DNA of 64,000 nt from Adiantum capillus-veneris (taxonomy: Eukaryota > Streptophyta > Polypodiopsida > Polypodiales > Pteridaceae), in contig CM043969.1 of the NCBI GenBank assembly GCA_014529385.2, positions 22,878,446 to 22,942,445 of the forward strand, written 5' to 3'. The notes beneath the pieces were generated by a model, which saw only the letters and a list, made by a program, of their open reading frames with translations, had not been told where the DNA came from and did no database searches. Shown here one piece after another: positions 45,291 through 57,678 of this stretch (position 1 is its first letter; each line of letters begins with the position of its first letter). A program made the position numbers and the translations under genes.

Positions 45291-45920
45291 AGGAACATAT
45301 TTCCAAGTTACCTTTAAATTTATTAGTGATGAACAATGGAGTTCCCATCTATCCATTTCATTTTTCACAACACATTAGAGTAAATTTTCACTTAGATAGA
45401 AAAGTTTTTTTCCAGCAACGCATTGTTTTTATGTTTGGTGCAGAAAGACTTAGAGAAATACTAGCATCACCCAATCCAATTATACTTCCAATCATCAAAT
45501 ATGAAACTTCTTTTGATGTTCACATTTTCATTTTGTTTTAAAGGCAGGAACAAGGAGTGGTGAAGGGGTGCTCAAGGGCCATATGAAGGAACAAGGTCTT
45601 CAAACCAACAACGAGGAGTAGCACATGAATCACGATCAAAACAATGAACCTTTTAGGCCTTTTGCTCGGCAATCCATTCATATAATCATTGCAACTAAGT
45701 TGAGGTTTCAATCTATCATAAGGAGGATATTTGGATCCACTCGCCTCAATGAAATCAATGCTTCAATTAATCCATTTATTCTACCTATGATAAAGTACGA
45801 ATTAACAATGGATGTGTACATCTTCATTTTAATGTAATCAGATTTATAGTGTCAACAATATTGTGCGGGCCGTAAGAGAAAAGTTTCTTTTTTTAAAAAA
45901 ATTCAAAAAGTCTAAACAAA

Positions 45921-46736
45921 ATGTCAAGTTCTTTTCCCACGTTTTATGCAAGAAGTGGGGAAGATGCACAAGAGTTTCTTGACAACTTGGAGATGGCACA
46001 TCTCATATCCGGGAGAGATGAAGAGGAAGTAAAGCTACGAGCCTTCACGTTGGTTCTAAAAGCAGAAGCTAAAGCATGGTATGAGACCTTGCAACCCCAA
46101 ATCAAGTCCAACTGGGAGAGACTTCGAGCAAGCTTCCTCTCCAAGTTTGGGCAAGGTGATACTTCTGAAGGACTATGGAAATGTCTTATTGGACATAAGT
46201 AGGTATCACTTGAAGACTATCCCTCTTATGAAGCAACGTTTGTCAATCTATGGGGTAGGTGGGAGGCTACATTAGAAAATCATGGTGGTGCACCTAACTT
46301 TCTAAAAAAAGAGAAATTCATGGTTGGCTTGTATCCACTTTTAAAGGCTAAAGTAGAGCTAAAATTCCCATCCACCTTCGAAGAAGCTCGTGAGGTAGCC
46401 ATCATCAAATTTAGAAAACTACACTTCCAAGCACATAGAGCAAGCGGTTTGAATGAAGTGAGTGAGAGGGAGTCTTCACAAACCATGGAAGAACCAATTA
46501 GGGACCCTCTTGCACAATCTTCACAAATAGGAGATAACTCTCAACAAGAGGTTTTACAAAGGCTAGTACAACAGCTTGAGAACCTCACTCTGAATCTAGT
46601 ACAGGGCCTACCTCAACAACGACAACCAAGAGAAGGGAATCGCAATCAACGAAGATAAGCACAAGAGTTGCGATGTTGGAATTTCAATGAAATGGGCCAT
46701 GGAATGTACAATTGTCCACATCCAAGGTGACTTCCG
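45921..46736 (+). pseudogene. Element G gag
   Basis: One frame, interrupted by TAG (46,200) and TAA (46,656), encodes a capsid-type gag (AQEFLDNLEMAHLISGRDEE, AEAKAWYETLQPQIKSNWER) and a degenerate zinc knuckle (CWNFNEMGHGMYNC, second Cys replaced by Phe). A TGA follows at about 46,731. Confidence 0.8.
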
Positions 46737-46772
46737 GGAGACATATACCCCCCTAGACTACCTCCTCTCACT

Positions 46773-47888
46773 GTGCAGCAAGAACTAGCTCAAGGCCCAC
46801 AAATCCTTTGTCGACCACCAACACCAGCAAATATACCTCCCGTCCCACATGAGGAGGAAGAAAGAGGAGTCAACATCATCAAGCTAGAAGAGGTAATAGA
46901 TGAGCATACTCTAAACTTTGATGTTATGCCGGTAGAAAAACGCACAAGAGCACATGATAAGGATGAAGACATAAGAAGTGAAGGAACAAATTCAGCCAGA
47001 AGGGACAAGAAGAAGAAGTCAAAGATGGAAGAAGCTGAAAGTAGCAGGAAGAAAAGATCAAGGCGAAGGGAAATTGGTATCAACGACTTCCCATTGGGAA
47101 AGGGGCTAGAGCCCTACAACATCCTGGAGGATTTACAAACCCAAAAGCCAAACATTTCATGGCCTCAACTTCTACACCTATCAGCCAAAGTAAGAAGGCA
47201 ATGGCCAAAGTTGGTAAGTACAAGAATTCCAAAAAAGAAAGCAAATCTTTCCATTAAGGTTGTGGCCTCAAAGCTACAAAAAGATGTGGAACCCTTTGTG
47301 GATGCTTACATAAGGGGTAAAAAGGTGTCTAATGTATATGTTGTTGGTGGAGCTCAAATGTGTGTGATCACAGAAAAATCAATGAACAGGTTAGGGCTTG
47401 AAATTACAAAGTCCTCTAATTGTCAAGCTAGGCTAGCCAACAACTCAAGTGTGAAGTGTTTGGGGATCATTGAAAATGTAAAAGTCTCTGTATGTAACAT
47501 AGATGCAGGAGTGGATATGTATGTCATGCCAGCTAAGGGGGAGGGCTATCCCATCATCCTAGGGAGGCCTTGGCTCATTGCTGTGAATGCAGATCAAAAA
47601 TGGGGAAGTGGTCGTTTGATTCTTAAGAAGGTTCAACCGGTGGTGTATGATTGGCGAGAAGGAAAGCAACTAGATATCAACTATGAAACCATGGCAGATG
47701 AAGAGATCGAGGAGGAGAGTCCTTACTCAAGTGATGAGGAAGCATCAACCAGTGAGGAGGAGTCTTCTTTGGAGGTAATGGGAATTGTATTCAACGCCAA
47801 CACCCAAGATGTTTCTATAGAAGAAAAGCCAACAGACAATCACACACGAGGGGATGAAAGATGCCACCACCTTGAAAGAAGGATTTGA
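46773..47888 (+). pseudogene. Element G protease region
   Basis: It is in the same frame as gag. After a lysine-rich linker (DKKKKSKMEEAESSRKKRSR) comes a retropepsin-like fold: VYVVGGAQMCVITEKSMNRL and YPIILGRPWLIAVNA. At the active site the expected D-G/S-G is V-G-G, so the catalytic Asp is lost. The acidic tail overlaps the pol frame by 35 bases. Confidence 0.75.
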
Positions 47889-49380
47889 GAAGATGCTTGC
47901 AAAAGATCTTACTTGTGAGGAGAAGAGGTCCTACATCAATATGTTAAGGAGGTATCCCAATTTGTTTATCACTGACTACTCACAAATAAGAGGTGTAGAT
48001 GTAATAGAGCATCGAATTGAATTGAAACCAGGGACCAAACCCGTGGCTCAAAAGTTAAGGCGACTAGGATCTGTGCAACAAAAGGCTCTCCTACAAGAAG
48101 TGAATCAACTCTTGAAGGCTGGCTTCATCTATCCAGTATCCAACTCCGAATGGGTATCACCTATTTTAGTCACTCCCAAGAAGAATGGTAAGTGGAGGGT
48201 CTGCGTGGATTACAAACCCCTCAACGCTGCGACAAAGAGGGACCACTTCCCTCTCCCTTTCCAAGATGAAATTTTGAATGAAGTAGCAGGTCACGAATGC
48301 TACACTGTGTGTGATGGGTATTCAGGATATTTTCAAATTAGAATAGCAGAAGAGGACCAATCAAAAACCACCTTCATCACACCTTGGGGATGTTTTGCAT
48401 TCAGAGTAATGCCTTTTGGGCTCACCAATTCTCCTAGCACCTTCATGAGATTCACAATATTTGTATTTCAGCCATTCTTTGAAAAATCTATAAGAGTCTT
48501 TATGGATGATTTCTGCATTTATAGTTGTAGATCACTTCACTGCCAAAAGGTTGAAGAGGGGCTTAAGAGGATCCATCAATTTGGGGGACAACTCAACCCA
48601 GAGAAGTGTCATATCGTTGAATCTCAGGTGGTTTTGGTAGGCCATGTGGTTTCTTCACAAGGAATTCAAGTGGATCCCTCTAAAGTAGAGGCCCTTTTGT
48701 CATTATCTCCACCAACAACAACTAAGGAGCTAATGACCTTCAACCACAAAGTGAGGTACATGTCTCGCTTCATCCATCTCCTAGCAGAAGCCATCGCCCC
48801 TTTGCATAGGTTGGCAAGACAATCTACATTTGAATGGGGGAGGGAACATGCAAAATGTTTTGAGGAAGTGAAGGGCATTCTTAGCTCTCTCCCAATCCTA
48901 ATGCCATCAGATCCAAAGGAGACCTACTATGTCACTCCAAGTGTAGGTTTCGAAGCAATTGGTGTTTTTTTGATGCAAAAAGATCCTAAAACATCATACA
49001 TGAGGCCGATCTATTTTGCAAGCAAGGTGATGACTCCGGCTGAGAAGGGATACACTGAAATGGAGAAAGTGGTCTTTGCAATCTTGTTTGCGGTAAGGAA
49101 GTTTCGATCGTATCTTCTCCCTGTGACATTTGTTTTTCTCACCTTAGAGCACAATCTACCATATGTAGTACAACACACGAGTCTCTCATCTAGAATAGCA
49201 AAGTGGGTGCTTGAACTCCAAGAATTTGAATACACTTTCCTTGTAGAATATAGCACAAGAGCAGGACTTGCAGACATTCTCACCTACAAAGTGAGAGAAA
49301 GGGAAGGATCACGACTACGAAGAGAGGAAGGCTCAAAACAGTTCAAAGTGAAGGAGATTGATAATGCCCGTACTTTATGA
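47854..49380 (+). pseudogene. Element G reverse transcriptase and first RNase H
   Basis: The 508-codon frame encodes ILVTPKKNGKWRVCVDYKPL, FRVMPFGLTNSPSTFMRF, RVFMDDFCIYS (catalytic FMDD), GHVVSSQGIQVDPSK, the thumb and a gypsy RNase H remnant (ETYYVTPSVGFEAIGVFLMQ, EYSTRAGLADILTY). It ends in TGA at 49,378-49,380, directly before the second RNase H in the same frame. It lies in a different frame from gag-protease. Confidence 0.9.
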
Positions 49381-50217
49381 TTTGACGGAGCTTATCAACG
49401 CCAACAAGACAAAGCAGCAGGGGGGATCATCATTTTGAACCCACAAAAGGAGGTAATGGTTAGAAAAGGTATCACTCTACCCAACGTTCACTCTAACAAT
49501 GAGGCTAAGTATGCTGCTCTAACCCTTGGGTTAGAAGAATGCAAAGAATTAGGCATACAAAGACTTATTATAAAAGGTTATTCTTTGCTAGTGGTCAAGC
49601 AAATCCAAGGGACTTGGAAGTGCAAGAATCGTACATTGTTTGAGTTGCTTAGTAGTGTAAGATCTTTGATGAAGGGTTTTAAAGCAACACAAGTACAACA
49701 CATTGTGAGAACTCATAACAAGGAAGCAGACTTACTCGCAAATGAAAAGCTTCAAATGGCAGTAGGATGTGTGAAACTATATGAACCCAAATATCAAGGT
49801 CAAGAGGAGCTAAAAGACATTATCTTCTTTCTACAAGCAGGTGAGTGTCCCAAACACTTAGACAAGGTGCAAAGACATAAACTAGTTAAGAAGGCCACAC
49901 CTTACCAGTTGATCAGGGATGATTTATATCACAAAGGGAAATATTTGGTCTTGAGGAGAGTACCAGGTATGCAAGAGATAGAGAAAATTCTTCTTTCATG
50001 TCATGATGATGTCTGTGGTGGTCACTTTTCTCAAGATATTACAAGTAGGAAGATTTTACAAGCAGGGTTTATTTGGCCGAGCTTACATCGTGATGTCCAA
50101 TATTGGTGTAAGGCATGTAAGCCATGCCAAATTGCTGGGGATAGATGACTAACATATGAGCCTCGAGTCCCAATAATATCTTATGGCCCTTTTGAAAAGT
50201 GGGGTGTGGATGCAATA
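49381..50217 (+). pseudogene. Element G second RNase H and integrase zinc finger
   Basis: It continues in the pol frame with FDGAYQRQQDKAAGG, HSNNEAKYAALTLGLEE, KGYSLLVVKQIQGTWKCKN and HNKEADLLAN, the plant/archaeal-type RNase H pattern. The third catalytic Asp (normally D-S) is Tyr (GYSLLV). The integrase HHCC finger follows (HDDVCGGH ... CKACKPCQIAGDR), then a TGA at 50,146. Coding continues in frame (YEPRVPIISYGPFEKWGVDA) until a frameshift near 50,218. Confidence 0.8.
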
Positions 50218-51060
50218 GGTCCCTACCTCGTACTTCTACAGGGAAGGTTTTCATCATCATGGGTGTGGACTACATGACACGATGGGCAGAAGCAACAAGC
50301 ACAACGCGAATCACGGCTAAAGAGGTATCAAATTTTATTTTTGATCATATTTGTAGTAGGTTTGGAACACCCCTAGAAATCTTATCAGATCGAGGCCCGG
50401 GTTTTAGGGCTGACCTTCTGAATGATCTCTTGAGGAGGTTAAAAGTGAAACACCTGCATTCCACACCCTACTATCCTCAATGCAATGGATTGGTGGAAAA
50501 AGTGAATGGAATGATATGTAAGATCATTTCTAAGCAGGTTGTGGACCGGCCTAATGATTAGGATCTCCATTTGACAGCTGCTCTTTGGGCGTATAGGACA
50601 TCTTTCAAGGTATCTACCCAATTCACCCCTTTTCATCTAGTTTATGGATAGGAGGCACTTCTCCCCATTGAGGTAGAGCTCTCAAGCTTGCGCGTTCTTG
50701 CAAGAGTGGCAAAAAAACCAAAAGAGGTTCTACATGAAAGGATCTTAGATCTCCAACGACTTGAGCTAGATAGAGAAGAGTCCATTGATCACTACATCAC
50801 CAAAGCGACAATCCAAAGGGACAAAATCAACAAGAAGCTCAAGGGGAAAGGATTGAAGGAAGGTATGTTGGTTCTTCGCTATGATAACCGACTTGATACT
50901 CGACTTGACAAAAAGTTTTTGCAAAGATGGAAGGGACCTTTCATGATAAAAACAAATTTTGGGAATGGTAGTTACAGATTAGCAGATTTATCAGGAAAAC
51001 TCCACAAGACCAGAGTCAGTGGATGGAGATTAAAGCCCTACTTTCAACGTATCAATCTGT
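50199..51060 (+). pseudogene. Element G integrase core and C-terminus
   Basis: In a new frame it encodes IIMGVDYMTRWAEA (first Asp), EILSDRGPGFRADL (second Asp) and YYPQCNGLVEKVNGMICKII (Glu), then a TAG at 50,559, AALWAYRTSFKVS, a TAG at 50,649, and the C-terminal FLQRWKGPFMIKTNFGNGSY. The three catalytic acids are in place. The two stops and the preceding frameshift prevent function. Confidence 0.85.
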
Positions 51061-52015
51061 TGATAGGAAGTCATCTGCCTACATCGTCTAAGCTCCAAAT
51101 TGGCATGGCTCCCTTCGGCTTGGCAAATGCTCCACCTATTTTTAAAGCTTTGATGTGCAAAGAAGAACCAACCTTGGAATCTGAACATACCCAAGGCAAC
51201 CCTCCCATCTCCGATTTATGGGATTGAGGTAATGAAAAGCAGGTCTAATGGAGTAAAAGAGTGCATGACACTCCTCCTATTGAAAAAAAAAAAGTGAAAA
51301 AGGAAAAATGACAAAAAAAGAGAAAAAAAAAGAAGAAAAAGAAGCAATACTGTCCTCCTAAAGATATGAATATCTCTAGGCTTGGGGGAGGGCTAATATG
51401 AGTGGCATAAAATGGTAACCATCTTTTTGCAACATTTTTCAGCCTACTCAACGTCCTCTTCCTCATATGTGTATATATTTTTCTACGCTATTAAGTTATC
51501 TAGAGTAAATTCCCACTCTTCGTTAAACCTTTGTGGCGACACATACATTGTACTCTTCCCAAAAATGTCACCTTAGTCATATATTTATATTACCACCCTT
51601 TTCTTTTTTGCTTTGTAAATAAAAGTAAGCATACAATAACCAACTATCTACCCCCAAACTTTCTTACCTCTTGTGAATTAGTAGTAGAAAAATAATATAT
51701 CCATCTTCCATCCCATATAGATAAATTACCATGGAAATCAACTCTCCACTTGTCTTTACCAAAGATTATGGTCCATCTCTACAAGTATTCTATGCCCCCT
51801 ACATAGGTGGCCCAATATCTCTTAAGAATATAAATATAGTTTTTCTCTTTTCAAAAAGACTCCAATTGTATATTCTTTTCACAAGAAAATAATATTGGGC
51901 CCTCCTCTATTTGTTTAAGAATCATAGCCTTTTGAAAAAACATGAATCCCCTTGGATGCATAAAAGCAAAGGGCCCATACAAGAAGACTTGGAAGCAAAA
52001 GGTTCCCTAGCCTAG

Positions 52016-53462
52016 TGTGGACCTTCCAAACCGAATTCCTTGGTGCATGGGCATGAATAATAGTCCAAATTCATCTCAAACATGTTGAGAAGGTCAAATT
52101 TGCCTTTTGAAGCATGTCATTCCGAGCTACAGGTAAAAAGTTATGGTCAAAATAGTGTAAATCTGTCAGATTCGCAGCAAAAGGGAACTGTAAATCAAGT
52201 AAATCAAGAGAGTGAGATCTTATTTTTCCCCTACTCATCTTCTAGAAGAGCAATGAGTGTTCAAGGTCACTTGCATGTGATGAGACCAACCTAAAGATGC
52301 TTTCTAAATGCCAAGACAGACAAGCTGAGATACCCCGCAGGAGCCACCCGTAGGGCCTCATGGTGGGGCCCACCTACATTATGCACCCCTATGGAGCCTT
52401 CACGGTCTAAAATGATATTTTTGGTGAAAAAATAGTCCCTTTTATGTCCAATATTCAATGAGTGGTCAAAGGACACTTAATTAGGGCTAATCACGCACCC
52501 TAATTAGGTGTAGCATAATCCTACTCCTACACAACTATAAATAGACCCCTTGGAGAGACTCAATGGCACACACCTATATTTTCAACTTCATGTTGTTCTT
52601 GATCAATAGTAGAGAAATCCTCAACTCTCCCTCTTTCACATCCTCCCTCCTAACCCTCCTCTTTGGAGGAAGTGCAACTCTATCCTCCACTCTTTCTATT
52701 TTACAATCTCTCCATCAACCCAATAAATCATTGTAGCACCTCAATAACTTGTACATACATCATGATCTCTCTCATGGTTATGTTAATGATCATTAAATCA
52801 TCTCCAAACAATCCAGTGTCGCAATTCGTGATGGTTAGCCACCGTCTGTCTACCCCTTAAAAGGTGTGCGAGAAATCAAGTAAGTGTTCTACTCTCAATT
52901 TACAATTGGTTTATTTCTCCACACTTATTCAATTAGTCTAAAGAAAATTCTCACTCCAACTCTCTTTTGCTTCATTACATATGCATGTGGCTACCTCTCA
53001 TGGTGATTTTATTTGTCACAGCATTGCATAGATGGAGATGAGCTCTCTATGCAAAGTGTGTTAGTTTGATGTAGGTGATTCTTTTGTGTGTTTGAGAGGC
53101 AGGTCTTGTGCGCATGATGTTTTTTGATGAGTGCTTGAGAGAGGAGGAGTTTGGATGTATCATGGGTATTCTTATGGGAAGAAGGTGAATGCTATTCCAC
53201 AAATTGCATATTTACATTTGATACACGGCATTGGGTTGCATATACGTTGATGGTGTCAAGTGTCCAAAGTGTACATAAAGTAAGGGTTCTCAAAGTGTGT
53301 TGCTTGAGTGGGTGAGTGCAAGTGTTATTTTGATTGGTTTCCTTCTCCACTCCCAAAAGAAGGTGGTGCCCCAAGTAGTGTGCGTACCTCTTTACGAACA
53401 TTTTGTGAGGATAGGCCCATTGGTTTGGGTTTAGAGGCCCCATTTCAAAAAGCTCGCCCTCA
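52016..53462 (+). repeat. 3' LTR of element G
   Basis: It begins TGTGGACCTTCC and ends GCCCTCA. It is nearly identical to the 5' LTR from CCTTGGTGCATGGGC onward, with the first 25 bases divergent. Confidence 0.85.
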
Positions 53463-55226
53463 ATAGACACAGAATATACTCAAGAAGAGGCTCTCAAAGT
53501 TGTATATGGCATTGCCTTAACACAGGAAGAACAGAGAGGAACGGAGAGGAGGACCAAGAATCGATTCGACAGAGAGCGGAGGTTGGTACCTGAGAAGGAG
53601 GAGGATGATCTTGAAGAGGAGGATGAGCTTGAAGATGAGGATGAAAGAGATATCCTGAAAGTGCATCAACTATTGCAGCAGATCAAAGCCCAATCAAAGA
53701 CAATGAGGGATAGCAAAGAAGAAGTGGAAAAGAGAGAAGATGAGCTGGAAACAAAATATGAGAGCACACTAAAAGAATCAGAGTACCTCAAGGCATCTCT
53801 CTTGGAAGCAGAAAATGAAAGAGATGGACTAATCCTCCAACTTGTTGATGCTTCAAGAGAGGTGGCCAGTGCACAAGAAGCCAAAGAAACAATTTATGAT
53901 GAATTGGAAGCTATAAAGGACGATCTCATTGAGCTACGAGAAATGATGGAGCTGTAGGAGAGAACAATCCTAAGGCTTAGATCCACACGAAGAGCTAGCA
54001 AAGCAGGAGTAGAGCCAGAAGGAGCAATAGTACCCGGTCTGGAAGATCAAATCCGGAGTTTGCAAAGAGAATTGCGGCTAGAGAAAGTGCAGATATTGCA
54101 CATTGCGAAGGGCTCATTGGCTATAGAAGAACGACTTACATCAGATACCCAAGCACTGAGAGCGAAGAATGAGGCCCTCCGAAAGCAGCTCCAAGATCTG
54201 CAAGACAAAGTGATAAAAGATACAGAAGATCAGCAAGAAGAAACAGGCGGGGCAGCCGTGGAGCTTCCAGAGACTGGGGAAGCCACAACTAGTGAAGATC
54301 CAGCCCCATCACAAGAAGAGGCCACAACATCAAGACTTACTGAGGAGGAGGAAAAAAGATTACACGAGCAGATAGAGAAGGCAACAGAGGAGAGTGCAAA
54401 GGAGGCCATGGAGTGGGAAAGAAGACTCCTGTTCTCCATTGGACTTCAAGGGTTGGATACTAAGGTGCTGCAAGAACAGTGGATGAAACCTACATTGCCC
54501 CTTCCTCTACTAACATTTGAAGTGTTGAAAACAAAGAAAAGGATAGAAGAAGAGCAGTATGTCACGCTATATGAAGGCGACATCACAAAAGAGGAGGAAT
54601 CAAAGAAGATAGTAGACTCCCAGCCAAGATGGAGGAAAGGGTGGTTGACAAAGTACCCCACCTACCTATTCTATTTGGTGGAGGCACCCAAGGAAGTTAG
54701 AGAAGATGCAACATTCTGTCCAGTGCCACAAGTCAGGAGCTGGCAAGAACATGACAGAGTCACAGCAAAGAAGCCGAATTGGCTTAATTACCCCAAGATG
54801 CCAGGACCGAAGGTGGGAGAAAGAATAAGTAAGGCCTACATGGTGAAAACCCTAACGGGCACCATTAAGCTCTTTACTGGCTCTCCTGACCTTTCGTGTC
54901 AAATGCTCAAAAAGATTTGCAGAACATTATTGGCTTGCATTGAAGTGTTCGTGCCCGATAAAGCTACCAGCTCAACATTGTTGTCAACGGCCGACACAGT
55001 CACAGATATGATGTATGATTTAGCTTTGCATACATCTCCAAAAGTATTACACCTCTTTTATGAGAGAATCATGTTTATGCCTAGTCTCCACATGTAGTCC
55101 TTTGAGGAGGCATTCTACACTGGTTTCTTTACTCATGAAAGTAAGATATTCGGCCCTACATTGACCATTGGAAACCTGAGATATGAGTCACATCTTCCGA
55201 TGCTGAAATCGACGGGACTCCACTAA
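53463..55226 (+). pseudogene. Family-X long ORF, C-terminal part (plus copy)
   Basis: A single frame runs from the G junction (IDTEYTQEEALKVVYGIALT) to TAA 55,224-55,226, broken by TAG at 53,955 and 55,095. It has an acidic coiled-coil region (EEVEKREDELETKYESTLKE), a second coiled coil with a TTSEDPAPSQEE spacer, then a globular end: PRWRKGWLTKYPTYLFYL, ATFCPVPQVRSWQEHDRV, YMVKTLTGTIKLFTGSPDLS and SFEEAFYTGFFTHESK. The last blocks match the minus copy (TFCPVPQRCTWKDF, FEEAFITGFFEMDSR). No enzyme domain was recognised. It may be a structural, gag-like protein of a non-autonomous LTR element. Confidence 0.6.
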
Positions 55227-55261
55227 AGACAAAGCAAGGATGTCATGTCAGGGACGACATG

Positions 55262-55278
55262 AACGTGGAGGGGGGGAG
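55262..55278 (+). promoter_or_regulatory. Polypurine tract of family X (plus copy)
   Basis: A purine-rich tract ending GTGGAGGGGGGGAG lies directly before TGTTGAGCGGAGG, the LTR start. The minus copy has AGGAAGGGGGGAG at the same place. Confidence 0.8.
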
Positions 55279-56224
55279 TGTTGAGCGGAGGACCACACCC
55301 ATACATTTTTTTCTCACACTCATATTGTTGTAAACACTTATTGTAATAAATGTCTTTCCGACATTTCATTTTCTTCATGGAGCCTATTCATTGTAATTAG
55401 CGGGACTCGACTGAGTTTCCAGTTTGTATTCCCCAAGTAGTTTCACCTGCTTATGTAATTAGATTAGAGATGTTTTCACACCTCCAAGGCTGAGGTATAA
55501 GAGCCCATTTTTGTAAACCTAAGGGAGACTTATCATTAATCAAAGGTTGAGTTTTTGAGCGTCGTGACTGTGTCTGAGAGAGAGTGAGAGAGAGAGATAG
55601 AGTCTTATCCTCTTGCTACGCGAGCTAATGAGCCACCATTGGAGAAGCGCACTGCCATTGTGTTAGCAACGGCGAGAGCTACGCACTGATACCAAGTGTG
55701 TGCACATTCGGCTTCTACGCGAGGTGAGCTCCCACGAGCTTCCATGTGAGTTTTCTCCCTACATGTGTGTCGGAATTGAGCGTTCCATATATCTATAGAA
55801 CCGTAGCGAGTAGAGCTACACATTAGTACCATCGGAGTCGGGATTCGGTCACCTATATTTTTTGGTTGTCTTCATATGCGTTTACCGCCCGGAGTGGTTG
55901 TAGGTTGAGATTGTATTGTAGATTCATAGGGTATTGTCCTTACCTAGTGTAGAGAACACCCTTTCAATTTGAGGCTGATTCGATGACTTTAGATCATGTC
56001 TCGGATAGCATTTGTTCGTAGTACGGATTTCAATCATTTGCATATTTGAGAACTTAGGTTTGATTTCCTTGGTAGTGATTGTCATTAGAAGGTTGAGAAG
56101 GTGATTTGACACCCACCTATTTGTTTCCATGCGCCTGCGGGTCAAGCTCCGTCCTCGTCTGACATTCTTGTTTGTTGGTTGAGTTCGCGCTATCATAGCC
56201 ACCGCTAGCGGCGTAACCGCCACA
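55279..56224 (+). repeat. 3' LTR of family X (plus copy)
   Basis: It begins TGTTGAGCGGAGGACC and ends about CGTAACCGCCACA. It has a TATA-like GAGGTATAAGAGCCC near 55,490. Its ends resemble, but its body differs from, the 913-bp LTR pair. No 5' LTR was seen left of 43.3 kb. Confidence 0.65.
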
Positions 56225-56226
56225 AA

Positions 56227-56229
56227 AGC

Positions 56230-56261
<32 letters not shown>

Positions 56262-56786
56262 ACCCTGGCGGACCACTGGCCTAAGCAACCCCCCCCCTAT
56301 CTACACCTAGCCTTAGCTCTCTCTCTCTCTCTCTCTCTTGGAAGTAGTCACGGCGGGCCTTAGGGAAAACACCACCTCTCCCTCCCTCTATCTCTCACAC
56401 CCTCTCTTCCTTTATCCTCTACTCCCCTCCCCCTCACAACCCCTATCTTCCCAACCCCTCTCTCTCTCCCCTTGGTGGGAACCACCCCTTGGAATTAATC
56501 TCTCTCTCTCTCCCTCGTTGACCAAGCTCCCCCCCATCTCCTTGTCGTGCTCGCTGTCGCTACCCCCCCCCCTCCCGGGCCTCACGCTCATCAACAGCCC
56601 GCCCGCGCGCTTCCTACCATCCACACCCCCCAACCCTATCCCCTCTGTCCTCCCTCACCATACGCCCCCCCCCCCCCCCCCCCACCCTCCCCCCCTCTCA
56701 CTCTCTCTCGCGCTCTGTCTCGCCCCGCAGGCTGCCCGGCTCCACTCCCGCCGCATGGGCTCTTTGTACACAGCCCACTCATGCCG

Positions 56787-56834
<48 letters not shown>

Positions 56835-57100
56835 CACACACACACACGCTACACGCACACACACACACACACCCCCTTCACCATCCTCACCCCCCCCCAT
56901 CACTGCGTCTCCCACAGCGCTGTCGAAAACCGAAAAAAATTATATATATATATATATATATATTAACACACACAACTCCCGTTCCCATGCACGCACACAT
57001 GCCACCCGCTTCCATACATAAATATACACTTATATATATACACCTACACTTATACATAGTCACTCACGTTCCCATACACGCACACGACACGTGTATACGC
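56227..57100. repeat. Low-complexity block: poly-C, CT, CA and TA runs
   Basis: Poly-C occurs at about 56,231-56,261 and 56,666-56,683, a CA run at 56,790-56,831 and a TA run at 56,941-56,961, with CT-rich sequence between. Long frames here are proline/serine/histidine translations of repeats. Poly-C runs this long may be mis-sized in the assembly. Confidence 0.85.
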
Positions 57101-57678
57101 ACGCACTTTCAAAAAAATACAAAAAAAAGAGGATCCTACACCATCGACATCAACAAAAAGAAGGAGAACACCCAAAGCACGCGCCGCCAACAACAAAAAA
57201 GGAAAAATGCGCCGAAGGCATGCCCCGACCGACCTCAAAAAGACGTACGCGCTACATCGATGCACCGGCAACACACCATTCGCCGGCATCACGCAACCAC
57301 GATGCCATTTTCAGTAACAATGTAGGTTATGTTCATCATTTCTTCAGTTTTCACCCAAGCCTTGTAAAATTCCCCAATTTGTAAATTCCCTCTCTTTAGG
57401 TGATGGTCACAAAGGCCCACCTAGAGATTCTCATTTTTTAATAACCTCCCAAAACAAAGCAAGGTTCAACCACACCGGGCCCAACGCTTGCTAGCAAGGG
57501 TCAACCACACCGGGAAGGGGGCTTGTTGATGGTTTGCCTTGGGAATTGCACCATGTGAAGGGAGCCACGTCCACCTCTCGAGTACAATGGTCGATACACA
57601 CACATATACACGCTCTTGGTAGCAAGCTTCACAATCATTGAGTCATCTTAGAGAACGCACCAAGTAGTTGTACCATCT
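57101..57678. other. Non-coding flank of the minus family-X copy
   Basis: No gene or repeat pair was recognised. It ends with CATCT (57,674-57,678) directly beside the LTR, the reverse complement of the AGATG beside the LTR at 20,084. Confidence 0.5.

Larger units (their letters stand above)
43821..53462 (+). mobile_element. Complete Tat-like Ty3/gypsy retrotransposon G
   Basis: LTRs of about 1.45 kb (43,821-45,271; 52,016-53,462) flank gag, protease, reverse transcriptase, a split RNase H with an extra plant-type RNase H domain, and integrase, all on the plus strand. The second RNase H is a hallmark of the Tat lineage. ATAGA at 43,814-43,818 and 53,463-53,467 looks like the target duplication, with two extra bases on the left, and the host frame (family X) resumes on the other side. 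Multiple stops make it inactive. The stretch 51,228-52,015 after integrase is non-coding with an A-rich run. Confidence 0.85.

Noticed and set aside
56227-56261. Poly-C tract as a biological signal
   Set aside because: It could be real, but a homopolymer of this length next to other low-complexity sequence may be an assembly or polymerase artefact.
56338-57021. Long proline/serine/histidine-rich open frames
   Set aside because: They are translations of poly-C, CT and CA runs, open in several frames at once, with no domain.
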